Part shown: one piece after another, positions 7,673 through 14,363 of the stretch
Numbering within the stretch: position 1 is the first letter of the stretch
Layout: the number at the start of each line of letters is the position of its first letter
Assembly (NCBI GenBank): GCA_002167215.1
Contig: NHDS01000015.1
Location: 21,394 to 35,756, forward strand
Length of the DNA stretch: 14,363 nucleotides
Direction of reading: 5' to 3'
Source: Pelagibacteraceae bacterium TMED65
Lineage (GTDB): Bacteria; Pseudomonadota; Alphaproteobacteria; TMED127
Notes under the pieces: generated by a model
Databases searched by the model: none
The model's input: the letters and a program-made list of their open reading frames with translations, nothing else
Told to the model about the DNA's origin: nothing
Position numbers and translations under genes: made by a program

Positions 7673-7678
7673 CCAAAA

Positions 7679-10600
7679 TTGGCAAGAAATACAAATATTA
7701 AATTAAGGCGATCTGCTACCGCAGGTGCCATACCAACAACAAGTAATTTAGACTTAGGTGAAATAGCAATAAATACCTATGATGGTAAACTTTATGCTAA
7801 AACAACCGAAGGTTCAGCAAGTGAAGTAATTCAAGTTGGTTCAGCCACAGATTCATATCACAAAATAAGAAAAAGTCAAACCCTAGAGTTTGCAGTCACA
7901 GTTGCTTCAAAAACATCTGACCATGCTTTTCATGGCTCAGGTTCAAGTAGTGGTTATTATATAGATGGCTTACAATCACCACATTTACATTTAGTTCCAG
8001 GTAATACATATAGGTTTGATGTATCTGATAGTTCAAATAGTGGTCACCCTTTTAGATTCTATTATGAAGCAGATAAAACAACAAACTATACAACTGGCGT
8101 TACCACATCAGGAACAGCCGGTAGTTCAGGTGCTTACGTACAAATAGTACCAACCGAATCAACACCACCAGTTTTATTCTATCAATGCTCTAGCCATGGT
8201 TATATGGGAAACAGAGCAGATTTTGGTACAAGAAATTTTACAGGATTTGATACAGCTGATTTAGCTGAAGGAACTAATTTATACTTTACAAACGCAAGAG
8301 TAGAATCAGCACTAGAAGCAAATGGATTTAGTGTACCTGATGATATACAAGCTAAATTTGGTACAGGTAATGATTTAGTCATAGACCACAACTCATCAAC
8401 AGGTGTAAGTAGAATTATTGATAATTCAGGTATTTTAAATATTCAACAAAGTAGTGATGATGGTATTATAAGATTTCAAACTGATGATGGTTCTGGAGGC
8501 GTAACAACGTATTATAGTGTTAATGGAAGTTCTGAAATAAATCAATTTTTTAAAGATATTAAACTTGGTGACAATTTAAAAGTTAGTCTTGGTACAGGTG
8601 GAGATTTACAATTATTTCATGATGGTTCTAATAGTATAATAAAAGATGCTGGAACTGGAAATTTAAGACTACAAACTGGTAATGCAGTACAGTTTAGAAA
8701 TGGAAGTGGAGCTGATTTATACTTTAATGCCACATTGGCAGGTGCCACAACTCTATACCATAACAAAGTAGCAAAATTAGCTACTAGCTCATCGGGTGTA
8801 GATGTCACAGGTAATGTTGCAGTCACAGGCGCTTTAACTACAACAAATGGTATTACCGTTGGTGATGGGGCTGCAGATGTTTTAAATGCAGTTGGTGTTA
8901 TACAATTAAATGGAACTGAGATTGTAGATAACTCAAGAAATTTAACCAATATTAATAATGCAACAATAGGTGGAAATGCTGTAGTCACAGGTAATTTAAC
9001 AGTTAATGGTACAACCACAACAATCAATAGTACAACAACTACAGTAGATGACCCTGTATTTACTTTAGGCGGAGATTCTGCTCCAGGTTCAGATGATAAT
9101 AAAGACAGAGGTATTGAATTTAGATATCACAATGGTTCAGCAGCCAAAGTTGGATTCTTTGGATATGATGATTCAACAGGAAAATTTACTTTTATACCAG
9201 ATGCAACAAATACTTCAGAAGTATTCTCAGGTACAAAAGGTGATTTAGATATAAATGATATATCAGCTGTAGATATTACAGCAACAGGTACTAATATACT
9301 ATCAGGTTTAACTTACCCGACAAGTGATGGCTCTAATGGCCAAGCTCTAGTGACCGATGGTTCTGGTAATTTATCATTTAGTTCTATATCTGCTGGTGGA
9401 AATGCATTTGGTACTATTGCTGTAAGTGGTCAAAGTAATGTTGTAGCAGATTCTAATAGTGATACACTAACTTTAGTAGCTGGTTCAAATATTACTCTTA
9501 CAACCGATGCATCAGGAGATTCAATCACAATTGCTTCTTCAGGTGGAGGTGGTAGTAATGTATTTAAAACAATTTCAGTTTCAGGACAAGACGATGTTGT
9601 AGCTGATTCAGCAACAGATACTTTAACATTAGCTGCAGGAAGTGGTATGACAATTACCACAACAGCTGGTTCAGATACGATTTCATTCTCAGCATCAGGT
9701 TCAAATAACCAAAGTGCATTATATAAAGAATTCTTATATGTAGCATCTGGAAGTCAAACAACATTCTCAGGTAATGATGCTAATGGCTCATCACTAACTT
9801 ATAATACATCGTTTATTAGTGTATTTGTTAATGGAGTTAGATTAAGACCAAGTACAGACTTTACAGCATCAAATGGAACTTCAGTTGTTTTAGCTGAAGC
9901 TGCAGCTGCAAATGATATAGTACAAATTGAAACCTTTGTACAAGTACTAGGATTTGGAGATTCTGTTATAACAACAGCAACTGGAGATGGCTCAACAGCA
10001 ACAGTCACTCTTGGAGCTAATCCAAATAGCGAAACAAATACACAAGTTTATATTGATGGTGTATATCAAGCAAAAGATAAATATAGTGTTAGTGGAACAA
10101 CATTAACATTTGGTTCCGGAAATATACCACCAAGTGGTGCAACAATTGAAGTTGTTATTGGTAGCAGAAACGTTACGATAGCAGATGTACAAGATTTAAC
10201 AGTCAAAGGAGCATTATCTGTTGAAGGTAATACAACTTTAGGCAATGCATCAGGTGATACAATTACAATTACTGGAACAGCAGATATAAACAATACACTT
10301 AATGTAAGTGGACATCTTTCATTGGATGGCTCAGCAAATGAGTTAAGATTCTATGAAGGAAGCAATTATGTAGGATTTGAGGCACCTGCATTATCTGCAA
10401 ATCAGATTTGGGTTTTACCAAATGCTGATGGCTCTAGCGGTCAAGCTTTAAAAACCGACGGAAGTGGAAACTTAAGTTGGGGAACCGCTGGAGATAACGC
10501 CTTCGCAACTATAGCTGTAAGTGGACAATCGAACGTAGTAGCCGATACTACTTCAGATACACTGACATTTGTGGCAGGAACAGGTATTACTTTAACTACA

Positions 10601-11608
10601 GACGCTTCGGCTGACTCAGTCACCATAACAAATAGCAGTACTGGAGGTAATTCATTTGGTAATATCGCAGTAAGTGGCCAAACCACTGTTGCCGCCGATT
10701 CGGCCACAGATACTCTGACGTTAGTAGGAAGTGGTGGTATATCCATCACAACAACTGCAGCTTCAGATACTGTCACAATTGCAGGAACATCGTCAGTCAA
10801 TCCTTTTTCGACTGACCTGTTCACTACAGCTAATGCGTCAACTACAGCATTTACTTTAAGTACAGCTCCTTCAAGTGAAGATAACTTAATCGTATTTATT
10901 GAAGGTGCTTATCAAAATAAAAATTCATACTCATTAAGTGGAACTACCTTAACATTAGATAGTGCTCCAGCAAGTGGAACCGAAGTTGTTGTTCATCAAA
11001 TAGGAAATGGTGTCACAGGTTCTAATATGACTGTTGATGAATTTACCGGTGATGGTAGTGATACAACATTTACTTTATCGGTTAATCCAATTAGTGAGAA
11101 TAATACTTTTGTATATTTAGATGGTGTATATCAAGAAAAAGGTGTTTACTCAGTAAGTGGTACAACCCTTACGTTTGCAACAGCACCAGTAAGTGGACAT
11201 AGTATAGAAGTTGTAATACCTACAACTACACAAATAAATCAACCAGCAAATGATTCAATTAACTCAATTGCAATGTTTGATGATACAACAATTCAAGGTT
11301 CGGAAATAACTTCCACAACCTTAACAACAACAAGTGCTAGCACAATTGCAACTCATGCAGCTGCAACATACAGAACAATTAAATATTTAGTTCAATTAAC
11401 ACAAGGAACTGATTACCATTCAACAGAGATTAGTTTAATTCATGATGGTACTACAGTTTATATAACAGAGTATGGTACATTATACGATAATGCTGTACTT
11501 GGAACATTTGATGCTACAATTTCAAGTGGTAATATATTACTACAATTAACACCTGGAAGTAATAGTAGTTTAACAGCAAGGGTGGTGTCGACAGCAATTC
11601 CTGTATAA
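7679..11608 (+). CDS. Giant tail-fibre-like protein with cupredoxin-like domain, TTG start
   Basis: This 1309-residue protein starts at TTG 7679. Residues 1-55 are a fibre attachment motif (NIKLRRSATAGAIPTTSN, LGEIAINTYDGKLYA). Residues about 60-183 look like a cupredoxin: a strand near PGNTYRFDV, GHPFRF with His123, then FYQCSSHGYMG with Cys170, His173 and Met176. Next come EGTNLYFTNARV (197-208), GGDLQLFHDGSNSIIKDAGT (308-326), a module shared with the preceding gene (430-521), two copies of a block made of 'AVSGQ' and 'GDGS...VYIDGVYQ' repeats (550 on and 917 on), and a C-terminal domain (about 1230-1309: YRTIKYLVQLTQGTDY, ISLIHDGTTVYITEYG) that I recall ending many marine phage fibres. 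No S74 domain is present. It is probably a long trimeric receptor-binding fibre, expressed from the late promoter just upstream. Copper binding is inference from the ligand pattern. Confidence 0.88.
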   Translation: MARNTNIKLRRSATAGAIPTTSNLDLGEIAINTYDGKLYAKTTEGSASEVIQVGSATDSYHKIRKSQTLEFAVTVASKTSDHAFHGSGSSSGYYIDGLQSPHLHLVPGNTYRFDVSDSSNSGHPFRFYYEADKTTNYTTGVTTSGTAGSSGAYVQIVPTESTPPVLFYQCSSHGYMGNRADFGTRNFTGFDTADLAEGTNLYFTNARVESALEANGFSVPDDIQAKFGTGNDLVIDHNSSTGVSRIIDNSGILNIQQSSDDGIIRFQTDDGSGGVTTYYSVNGSSEINQFFKDIKLGDNLKVSLGTGGDLQLFHDGSNSIIKDAGTGNLRLQTGNAVQFRNGSGADLYFNATLAGATTLYHNKVAKLATSSSGVDVTGNVAVTGALTTTNGITVGDGAADVLNAVGVIQLNGTEIVDNSRNLTNINNATIGGNAVVTGNLTVNGTTTTINSTTTTVDDPVFTLGGDSAPGSDDNKDRGIEFRYHNGSAAKVGFFGYDDSTGKFTFIPDATNTSEVFSGTKGDLDINDISAVDITATGTNILSGLTYPTSDGSNGQALVTDGSGNLSFSSISAGGNAFGTIAVSGQSNVVADSNSDTLTLVAGSNITLTTDASGDSITIASSGGGGSNVFKTISVSGQDDVVADSATDTLTLAAGSGMTITTTAGSDTISFSASGSNNQSALYKEFLYVASGSQTTFSGNDANGSSLTYNTSFISVFVNGVRLRPSTDFTASNGTSVVLAEAAAANDIVQIETFVQVLGFGDSVITTATGDGSTATVTLGANPNSETNTQVYIDGVYQAKDKYSVSGTTLTFGSGNIPPSGATIEVVIGSRNVTIADVQDLTVKGALSVEGNTTLGNASGDTITITGTADINNTLNVSGHLSLDGSANELRFYEGSNYVGFEAPALSANQIWVLPNADGSSGQALKTDGSGNLSWGTAGDNAFATIAVSGQSNVVADTTSDTLTFVAGTGITLTTDASADSVTITNSSTGGNSFGNIAVSGQTTVAADSATDTLTLVGSGGISITTTAASDTVTIAGTSSVNPFSTDLFTTANASTTAFTLSTAPSSEDNLIVFIEGAYQNKNSYSLSGTTLTLDSAPASGTEVVVHQIGNGVTGSNMTVDEFTGDGSDTTFTLSVNPISENNTFVYLDGVYQEKGVYSVSGTTLTFATAPVSGHSIEVVIPTTTQINQPANDSINSIAMFDDTTIQGSEITSTTLTTTSASTIATHAAATYRTIKYLVQLTQGTDYHSTEISLIHDGTTVYITEYGTLYDNAVLGTFDATISSGNILLQLTPGSNSSLTARVVSTAIPV
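8000..8230 (+). other. Cupredoxin (plastocyanin-like) domain core in the fibre protein
   Basis: The encoded stretch contains His123 in SGHPFRF and then Cys170, His173 and Met176 in CSSHGYMG. Plastocyanin uses His37, Cys84, His87 and Met92, so the His-to-Cys spacing (47) and Cys-to-His spacing (3) are the same and the Met is two residues closer. The approach PGNTYRFDVSD to GHPFRF matches the usual 'Gd.v.f.n...HNv.f' strands. I recall related CSNHSGMGG-type sequences in marine phage fibres, so the domain is recurrent; metal binding is unproven. Confidence 0.65.
8966..9241 (+). repeat. Shared fibre module, copy in the 1309-residue protein
   Basis: Residues 430-521 (IGGNAVVTGNLTVNGTTTT, DDPVFTLGGDSAPGSDDNKD, RGIEFRYHNGSAAKVGFFGY, FTFIPDATNTSEVFSGT) match bases 6904-7200 of the upstream gene in protein sequence almost throughout, with many third-position differences in DNA. 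Confidence 0.85.
9326..10168 (+). repeat. Internal duplicated block, copy 1
   Basis: This block of the 1309-residue protein starts with DGSNGQALVTDGSGNLSF (residue 550). Two tandem 'F.TI.VSGQ..VVAD...DTLTL.AG' repeats follow (Phe577 and Phe629), then two 'FxGxDxS...VFV/YIDGVYQ...SGTTLTF...IEVVI' repeats. The same order recurs in copy 2. Confidence 0.75.
10427..11218 (+). repeat. Internal duplicated block, copy 2
   Basis: This block starts with DGSSGQALKTDGSGNLSW (residue 917), then two 'AVSGQ' repeats (Phe942 and Phe993), then two repeats containing VFIEGAYQNK and VYLDGVYQEK, each followed by SGTTLT and a closing VVV/EVVI strand. The copies are diverged in DNA, so the duplication is not recent or the block arrived twice. 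Confidence 0.75.
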
Positions 11609-11611
11609 ATA
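11604..11611 (+). promoter_or_regulatory. T4-type late promoter octamer overlapping a stop codon
   Basis: An exact TATAAATA includes the TAA stop (11606-11608) of the 1309-residue gene and ends 28 bases before ATG 11640. The expected start of transcription is near 11617, leaving a leader with the GGAGAG ribosome site (11625-11630). Confidence 0.65.
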
Positions 11612-11624
11612 GAATTATAACGTT

Positions 11625-11630
11625 GGAGAG
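11625..11630 (+). promoter_or_regulatory. Ribosome binding site for the second S74 fibre gene
   Basis: GGAGAG lies 9 bases before ATG 11640. It sits between two direct copies of ATAACGT (11617-11623 and 11633-11639). Confidence 0.6.
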
Positions 11631-11639
11631 TGATAACGT

Positions 11640-13409
11640 ATGGCAAATAAAAATTTTATAGTAAAAAACGGATTAGATGTTGGTGGTCTTATTACAGGTA
11701 CCACGACAACTCAATCTGCTTCAGACAATTCAACAAAACTAGCTTCAACTGCATATGTCACAACTGCAGTTTCTAATTTGGTTGACGGTGCACCAAGTAC
11801 ATTAAATACTTTAAATGAAATTGCTGCAGCTTTAAACGACGATGCTGCTTTAAATACTACATTAACAAACAGTATTGCAACTAAATTACCATTAGCCGGT
11901 GGTACTATGACTGGTGTATTAAAGATAAATAGCGGTGATGATAGTCTACCAACGTTAGCATCATCAACAAAAGCTGTTTTTGCCACAGATAATACTGCAA
12001 ACTTTGAATCAAGTATATCAATAATAGGTGCATCAAATAATGGCTCTGCAATAATAAATTTTGGAGATTATGCAAACGAAGATGCTGGTCAGATAAAATA
12101 TAAAAACGATAATGGCGGATCAGACTATATGGCCATTAGTGTTAACACAAGTGAAGCTTTGCGAATACTACATAACGGAAATGTTGGTATTGGCACAACC
12201 AGTCCAAACACAACATTATCGGTAGTTGGTTCTAGTGCAAATGGTATAGAGTTAGGACAAACAACAAGCGCAACAACAGATTCACAAAGATTATTTTTCT
12301 CTACCTCTAGTGGTAGCAACAGTATAAGAAGTAGAAGTGGTGCATTATTATTTAGTACAGGAGCAACTGCTGGTTCTGCTAGTGGGACTGAAAGGATGCG
12401 AATGGACAGTTCAGGCAACGTTGGAATTGGAGAAACAACTCCTTTAGGTAAATTACATGTTAAAACAGCAGATAGCGGTGCTGGTGTAGATGGAACTGCT
12501 GACGAATTAGTTATTGAAGGCTCAGGAGATTCAGGATTATCAATTTTATCTGGTGCAAGTAATTATGGTACAATTTTATTTAGTGATTCAGGAGATTCAG
12601 CAGCAGGAAGAATGAGATATGAGCATAATAATAATGCTCTTAATTTTGGTACAAATGGTTCATGGAACAGAATGTATATTAACAGTTCTGGCAATGTTGG
12701 TATTGGTGCTACGCCAAGTTATAAATTAGATGTGCAAGGAGCAGCAGGAGATGTTGCTATTTTTAGAGGAGATGCAAATAATACTATTCGTACCTATTTA
12801 GGAAGTAGTTATCAAATTTTTCAAGCTTACAATGGCACAAATACAAATCAATTTGGTTATGTTGGTGATGCATTTTATATACAAACAGCAGCAGCAGAAA
12901 GAATGCGTATTGATAGTTCAGGAAAGTTGTTATTAAAGAAAACAAGCTCTGCTGTTAGTGCATCAGGTGGGATAATAGATGGTGGTGAGTTTATTGCATC
13001 TATTGGTTCTTCTGCAAACACATATTTAGTATATAACACTACAGGTTCAGCATACTCATTTTATGTAAATGGTTCAGGTCAAATTTATGCTGCTCATACA
13101 GGTATATCATCTATATCAGATGAACGCCTTAAAGAAAATATTGTAGATTTAGAAACTGGTTTACCTGAAATAATGTCTTTAAAACCAAGAAGATTTGATT
13201 GGAAAAATGGCGATGGAAAAAATATAGCTGGTTTCGTTGCACAAGAAGTAGAAACAGTATTCCCTGATTTAGTTGATAATTATTTACATGATGAATTAGA
13301 TGATGCTAAGTCTGTAAGAATGGGAGATATGTTGCCCACATTAGTAAAAGCTGTGCAAGAACAACAAGCACAGATAGATGAACTAAAAGCAAAACTGGAG
13401 AGTAAATAA
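11640..13409 (+). CDS. Tail-fibre protein with VGIG repeats and C-terminal peptidase S74 chaperone
   Basis: This 589-residue protein starts at ATG 11640. Residues 1-15 (MANKNFIVKNGLDVGG) are a common marine phage fibre start. Residues 28-92 hold SDNSTKLASTAYVTTAVSNL, APSTLNTLNEIAAALNDD and ATKLPLAGGTMTG, a helical collar-like repeat region. The shaft carries 'SSGNVGIGTTSP..LxV' repeats at 181, 260 and 352 and the related 'ERMRIDSSGKLLL' near 420-432. Residues 493-589 are an S74 intramolecular chaperone: SDERLK with Ser493 and Lys498 as the predicted dyad, RFDWKNGDGKNIAGFVAQEV, VFPDLV, and a final helix LPTLVKAVQEQQAQIDELKA. By family knowledge the chaperone trimerises and cuts itself off before Ser493. 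Its own late-promoter octamer overlaps the preceding stop. The stop overlaps the next ATG by one base. Confidence 0.9.
   Translation: MANKNFIVKNGLDVGGLITGTTTTQSASDNSTKLASTAYVTTAVSNLVDGAPSTLNTLNEIAAALNDDAALNTTLTNSIATKLPLAGGTMTGVLKINSGDDSLPTLASSTKAVFATDNTANFESSISIIGASNNGSAIINFGDYANEDAGQIKYKNDNGGSDYMAISVNTSEALRILHNGNVGIGTTSPNTTLSVVGSSANGIELGQTTSATTDSQRLFFSTSSGSNSIRSRSGALLFSTGATAGSASGTERMRMDSSGNVGIGETTPLGKLHVKTADSGAGVDGTADELVIEGSGDSGLSILSGASNYGTILFSDSGDSAAGRMRYEHNNNALNFGTNGSWNRMYINSSGNVGIGATPSYKLDVQGAAGDVAIFRGDANNTIRTYLGSSYQIFQAYNGTNTNQFGYVGDAFYIQTAAAERMRIDSSGKLLLKKTSSAVSASGGIIDGGEFIASIGSSANTYLVYNTTGSAYSFYVNGSGQIYAAHTGISSISDERLKENIVDLETGLPEIMSLKPRRFDWKNGDGKNIAGFVAQEVETVFPDLVDNYLHDELDDAKSVRMGDMLPTLVKAVQEQQAQIDELKAKLESK
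13116..13406 (+). other. Peptidase S74 auto-processing chaperone domain (C-terminal 97 residues)
   Basis: It begins at the predicted cleavage serine (TCA at 13116) with the canonical SDERLKENI. It is clearly diverged from the S74 domain at 5222-5533, keeping mainly the dyad, the AQEV element and the C-terminal helix, so the two probably assort independently. Confidence 0.87.
13397..13400 (+). promoter_or_regulatory. Ribosome binding site for the last gene
   Basis: GGAG lies 8 bases before ATG 13409, within the end of the upstream gene; the TAATG overlap implies coupled translation. Confidence 0.6.
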
Positions 13410-14363
13410 TGGTAACAAAAGTAAAAGGAGGAGTATTAGACGAAAGCGCATTATCTGGCAAAAATATGACTGGAGATATCGCTTTTGATACTACTACTCT
13501 TAAAATAGATGCAAGTAATAATCGTGTTGGAATTGGAACTGCAAGTCCAAGTGGTGGAAAACTTCATGTTGTAGGCGATGTTTTTGCAGAAGGCGGTACT
13601 TTTTATGTTGGCAATGGCGGTGTTGTAGCTAGTGATAGTACTAGCAGAAATTTAAATTTTGGCATAGGAAATACTACTGCTAAAATGACTCTTGATACTT
13701 CAGGCAAAGTTGGAATTGGCACGACTAGTCCAGGACATGGATTAGATGTTCAATATACAACATCGAGTGGTACTTCTGATGCAATAGCAAACTTTGGAAC
13801 AAGTGGTTCAGGAAACTGGGCAAACTCAGGTCACCAAGTAATAATAGGTGGGCCAAGTGTTTTAACTTACACAGGTCTTATTATTCATTCAGATTCTACA
13901 TCAGGAAATGGTCAAATATCTTTTGCAGATGGCAGAGGTGCTAGTGATTCTTGGAGAGGAGTTGTTGCTTATAACCATGCCTCTGACTATATGCACTTTT
14001 GGACTAATGCAAATGAAAGAATACGTATTAATTCTTCAGGCAATGTTGGCATTGGAAATACATCGCCAACAACAAATTTAAGCATAGGAACTGGTATTGG
14101 AACATTTAATGGAATGAGTATTGGTGGTAGTGCAGATAGAGATATAAGAATAGGTCAAGGTTCTAGTAATAATGTAATTTTAGGTTGGAAATATAACTCA
14201 ACAGCATCTAGTGCATTTGCAATTTTAGAATGTTATGGTGGCTCAAACAACTTAGCATTACAAACAGCAGGTGGCAATGTTGGAATTGGAATTAGTAGTC
14301 CTGATGGCACTTGTCATATTCATAGTGGTTCAGCAGGAACAATAACTGCTGCTGCTTCAGGAA
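13409..14363 (+). CDS. Tail-fibre protein with VGIG repeats (3' end outside window)
   Basis: The frame opens at ATG 13409, overlapping the previous stop by one base (TAATG), and stays open to the window edge, giving 318 residues. The N-terminus is MVTKVKGGVLDESALSGKNM followed by TGDIAFDT, a short attachment region. The shaft has 'VGIGTxSP..xLxV' repeats at residues about 40, 101, 213 and 291, and NERIRINSSGNVGIGNTSP, which parallels the ERMRIDSSG phrases of the preceding gene. SFADGRGASDSWRGVVAYNH is another fibre-shaft element. Two cysteines (274 and 302) are unusual for this protein type. Fibres of this style usually end in an S74 chaperone, so one may lie beyond the edge; that is a prediction. 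It is probably a paralogue or alternative fibre to the 589-residue protein. Confidence 0.85.
   Translation, partial: MVTKVKGGVLDESALSGKNMTGDIAFDTTTLKIDASNNRVGIGTASPSGGKLHVVGDVFAEGGTFYVGNGGVVASDSTSRNLNFGIGNTTAKMTLDTSGKVGIGTTSPGHGLDVQYTTSSGTSDAIANFGTSGSGNWANSGHQVIIGGPSVLTYTGLIIHSDSTSGNGQISFADGRGASDSWRGVVAYNHASDYMHFWTNANERIRINSSGNVGIGNTSPTTNLSIGTGIGTFNGMSIGGSADRDIRIGQGSSNNVILGWKYNSTASSAFAILECYGGSNNLALQTAGGNVGIGISSPDGTCHIHSGSAGTITAAASG

Noticed and set aside
6103..11608. Diversity-generating retroelement, because the fibre N-termini resemble those of tropism-determinant proteins
   Set aside because: I see no reverse transcriptase, no template/variable repeat pair with adenine-specific differences, and no C-type lectin variable domain. 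The shared module copies differ mainly at synonymous third positions.

Overview
This window looks like a piece of the virion-structure region of a marine T4-like myovirus. All genes are on the plus strand and packed end to end, with junctions of 2 to 31 bases or a one-base overlap; the only larger gap is 85 bases. The DNA is AT-rich (about one third G+C by eye). The proteins carry motifs I recall from tail and fibre proteins of marine myophages of cyanobacteria and SAR11. The AT bias and the T4-type late-promoter octamers TATAAATA fit a pelagiphage or Prochlorococcus-phage type genome; the exact host is inference. I see no replication, packaging, tRNA, integrase, CRISPR or transposon sequence.

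Layout, left to right. (1) 1-1632: the C-terminal 543 residues of a large virion structural protein whose start lies off the left edge. (2) 1641-1838: a small basic, coiled-coil protein. (3) 1841-5536: a 1231-residue fibre-like protein ending in a peptidase S74 intramolecular chaperone. (4) 5542-5877 and 5885-6100: two small structural proteins. (5) 6103-7593: a 496-residue modular fibre protein. (6) 7594-7678: a short regulatory gap with a late-promoter octamer and inverted repeats, leading to a TTG start. (7) 7679-11608: a 1309-residue fibre protein with a plastocyanin-like domain near its N-terminus, a duplicated repeat block and a knob-like C-terminus. (8) 11640-13409: a second S74 fibre protein. 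(9) 13409-14363: the first 318 residues of another fibre protein of the same style, running off the right edge.

Together this is probably a late-expressed cassette for the baseplate periphery and receptor-binding apparatus. It has several long, thin, beta-rich fibre proteins assembled from a shared pool of modules, and at least two use a self-cleaving chaperone to fold. The small proteins between them are candidates for connectors. The most interesting points are the cupredoxin-like domain with a complete potential type 1 copper ligand set, the two-fold supra-domain duplication in the 1309-residue protein, the late-promoter octamers at gene boundaries, the reuse of modules between neighbouring genes, and a strong Val-Thr codon-pair bias (GTC ACA).
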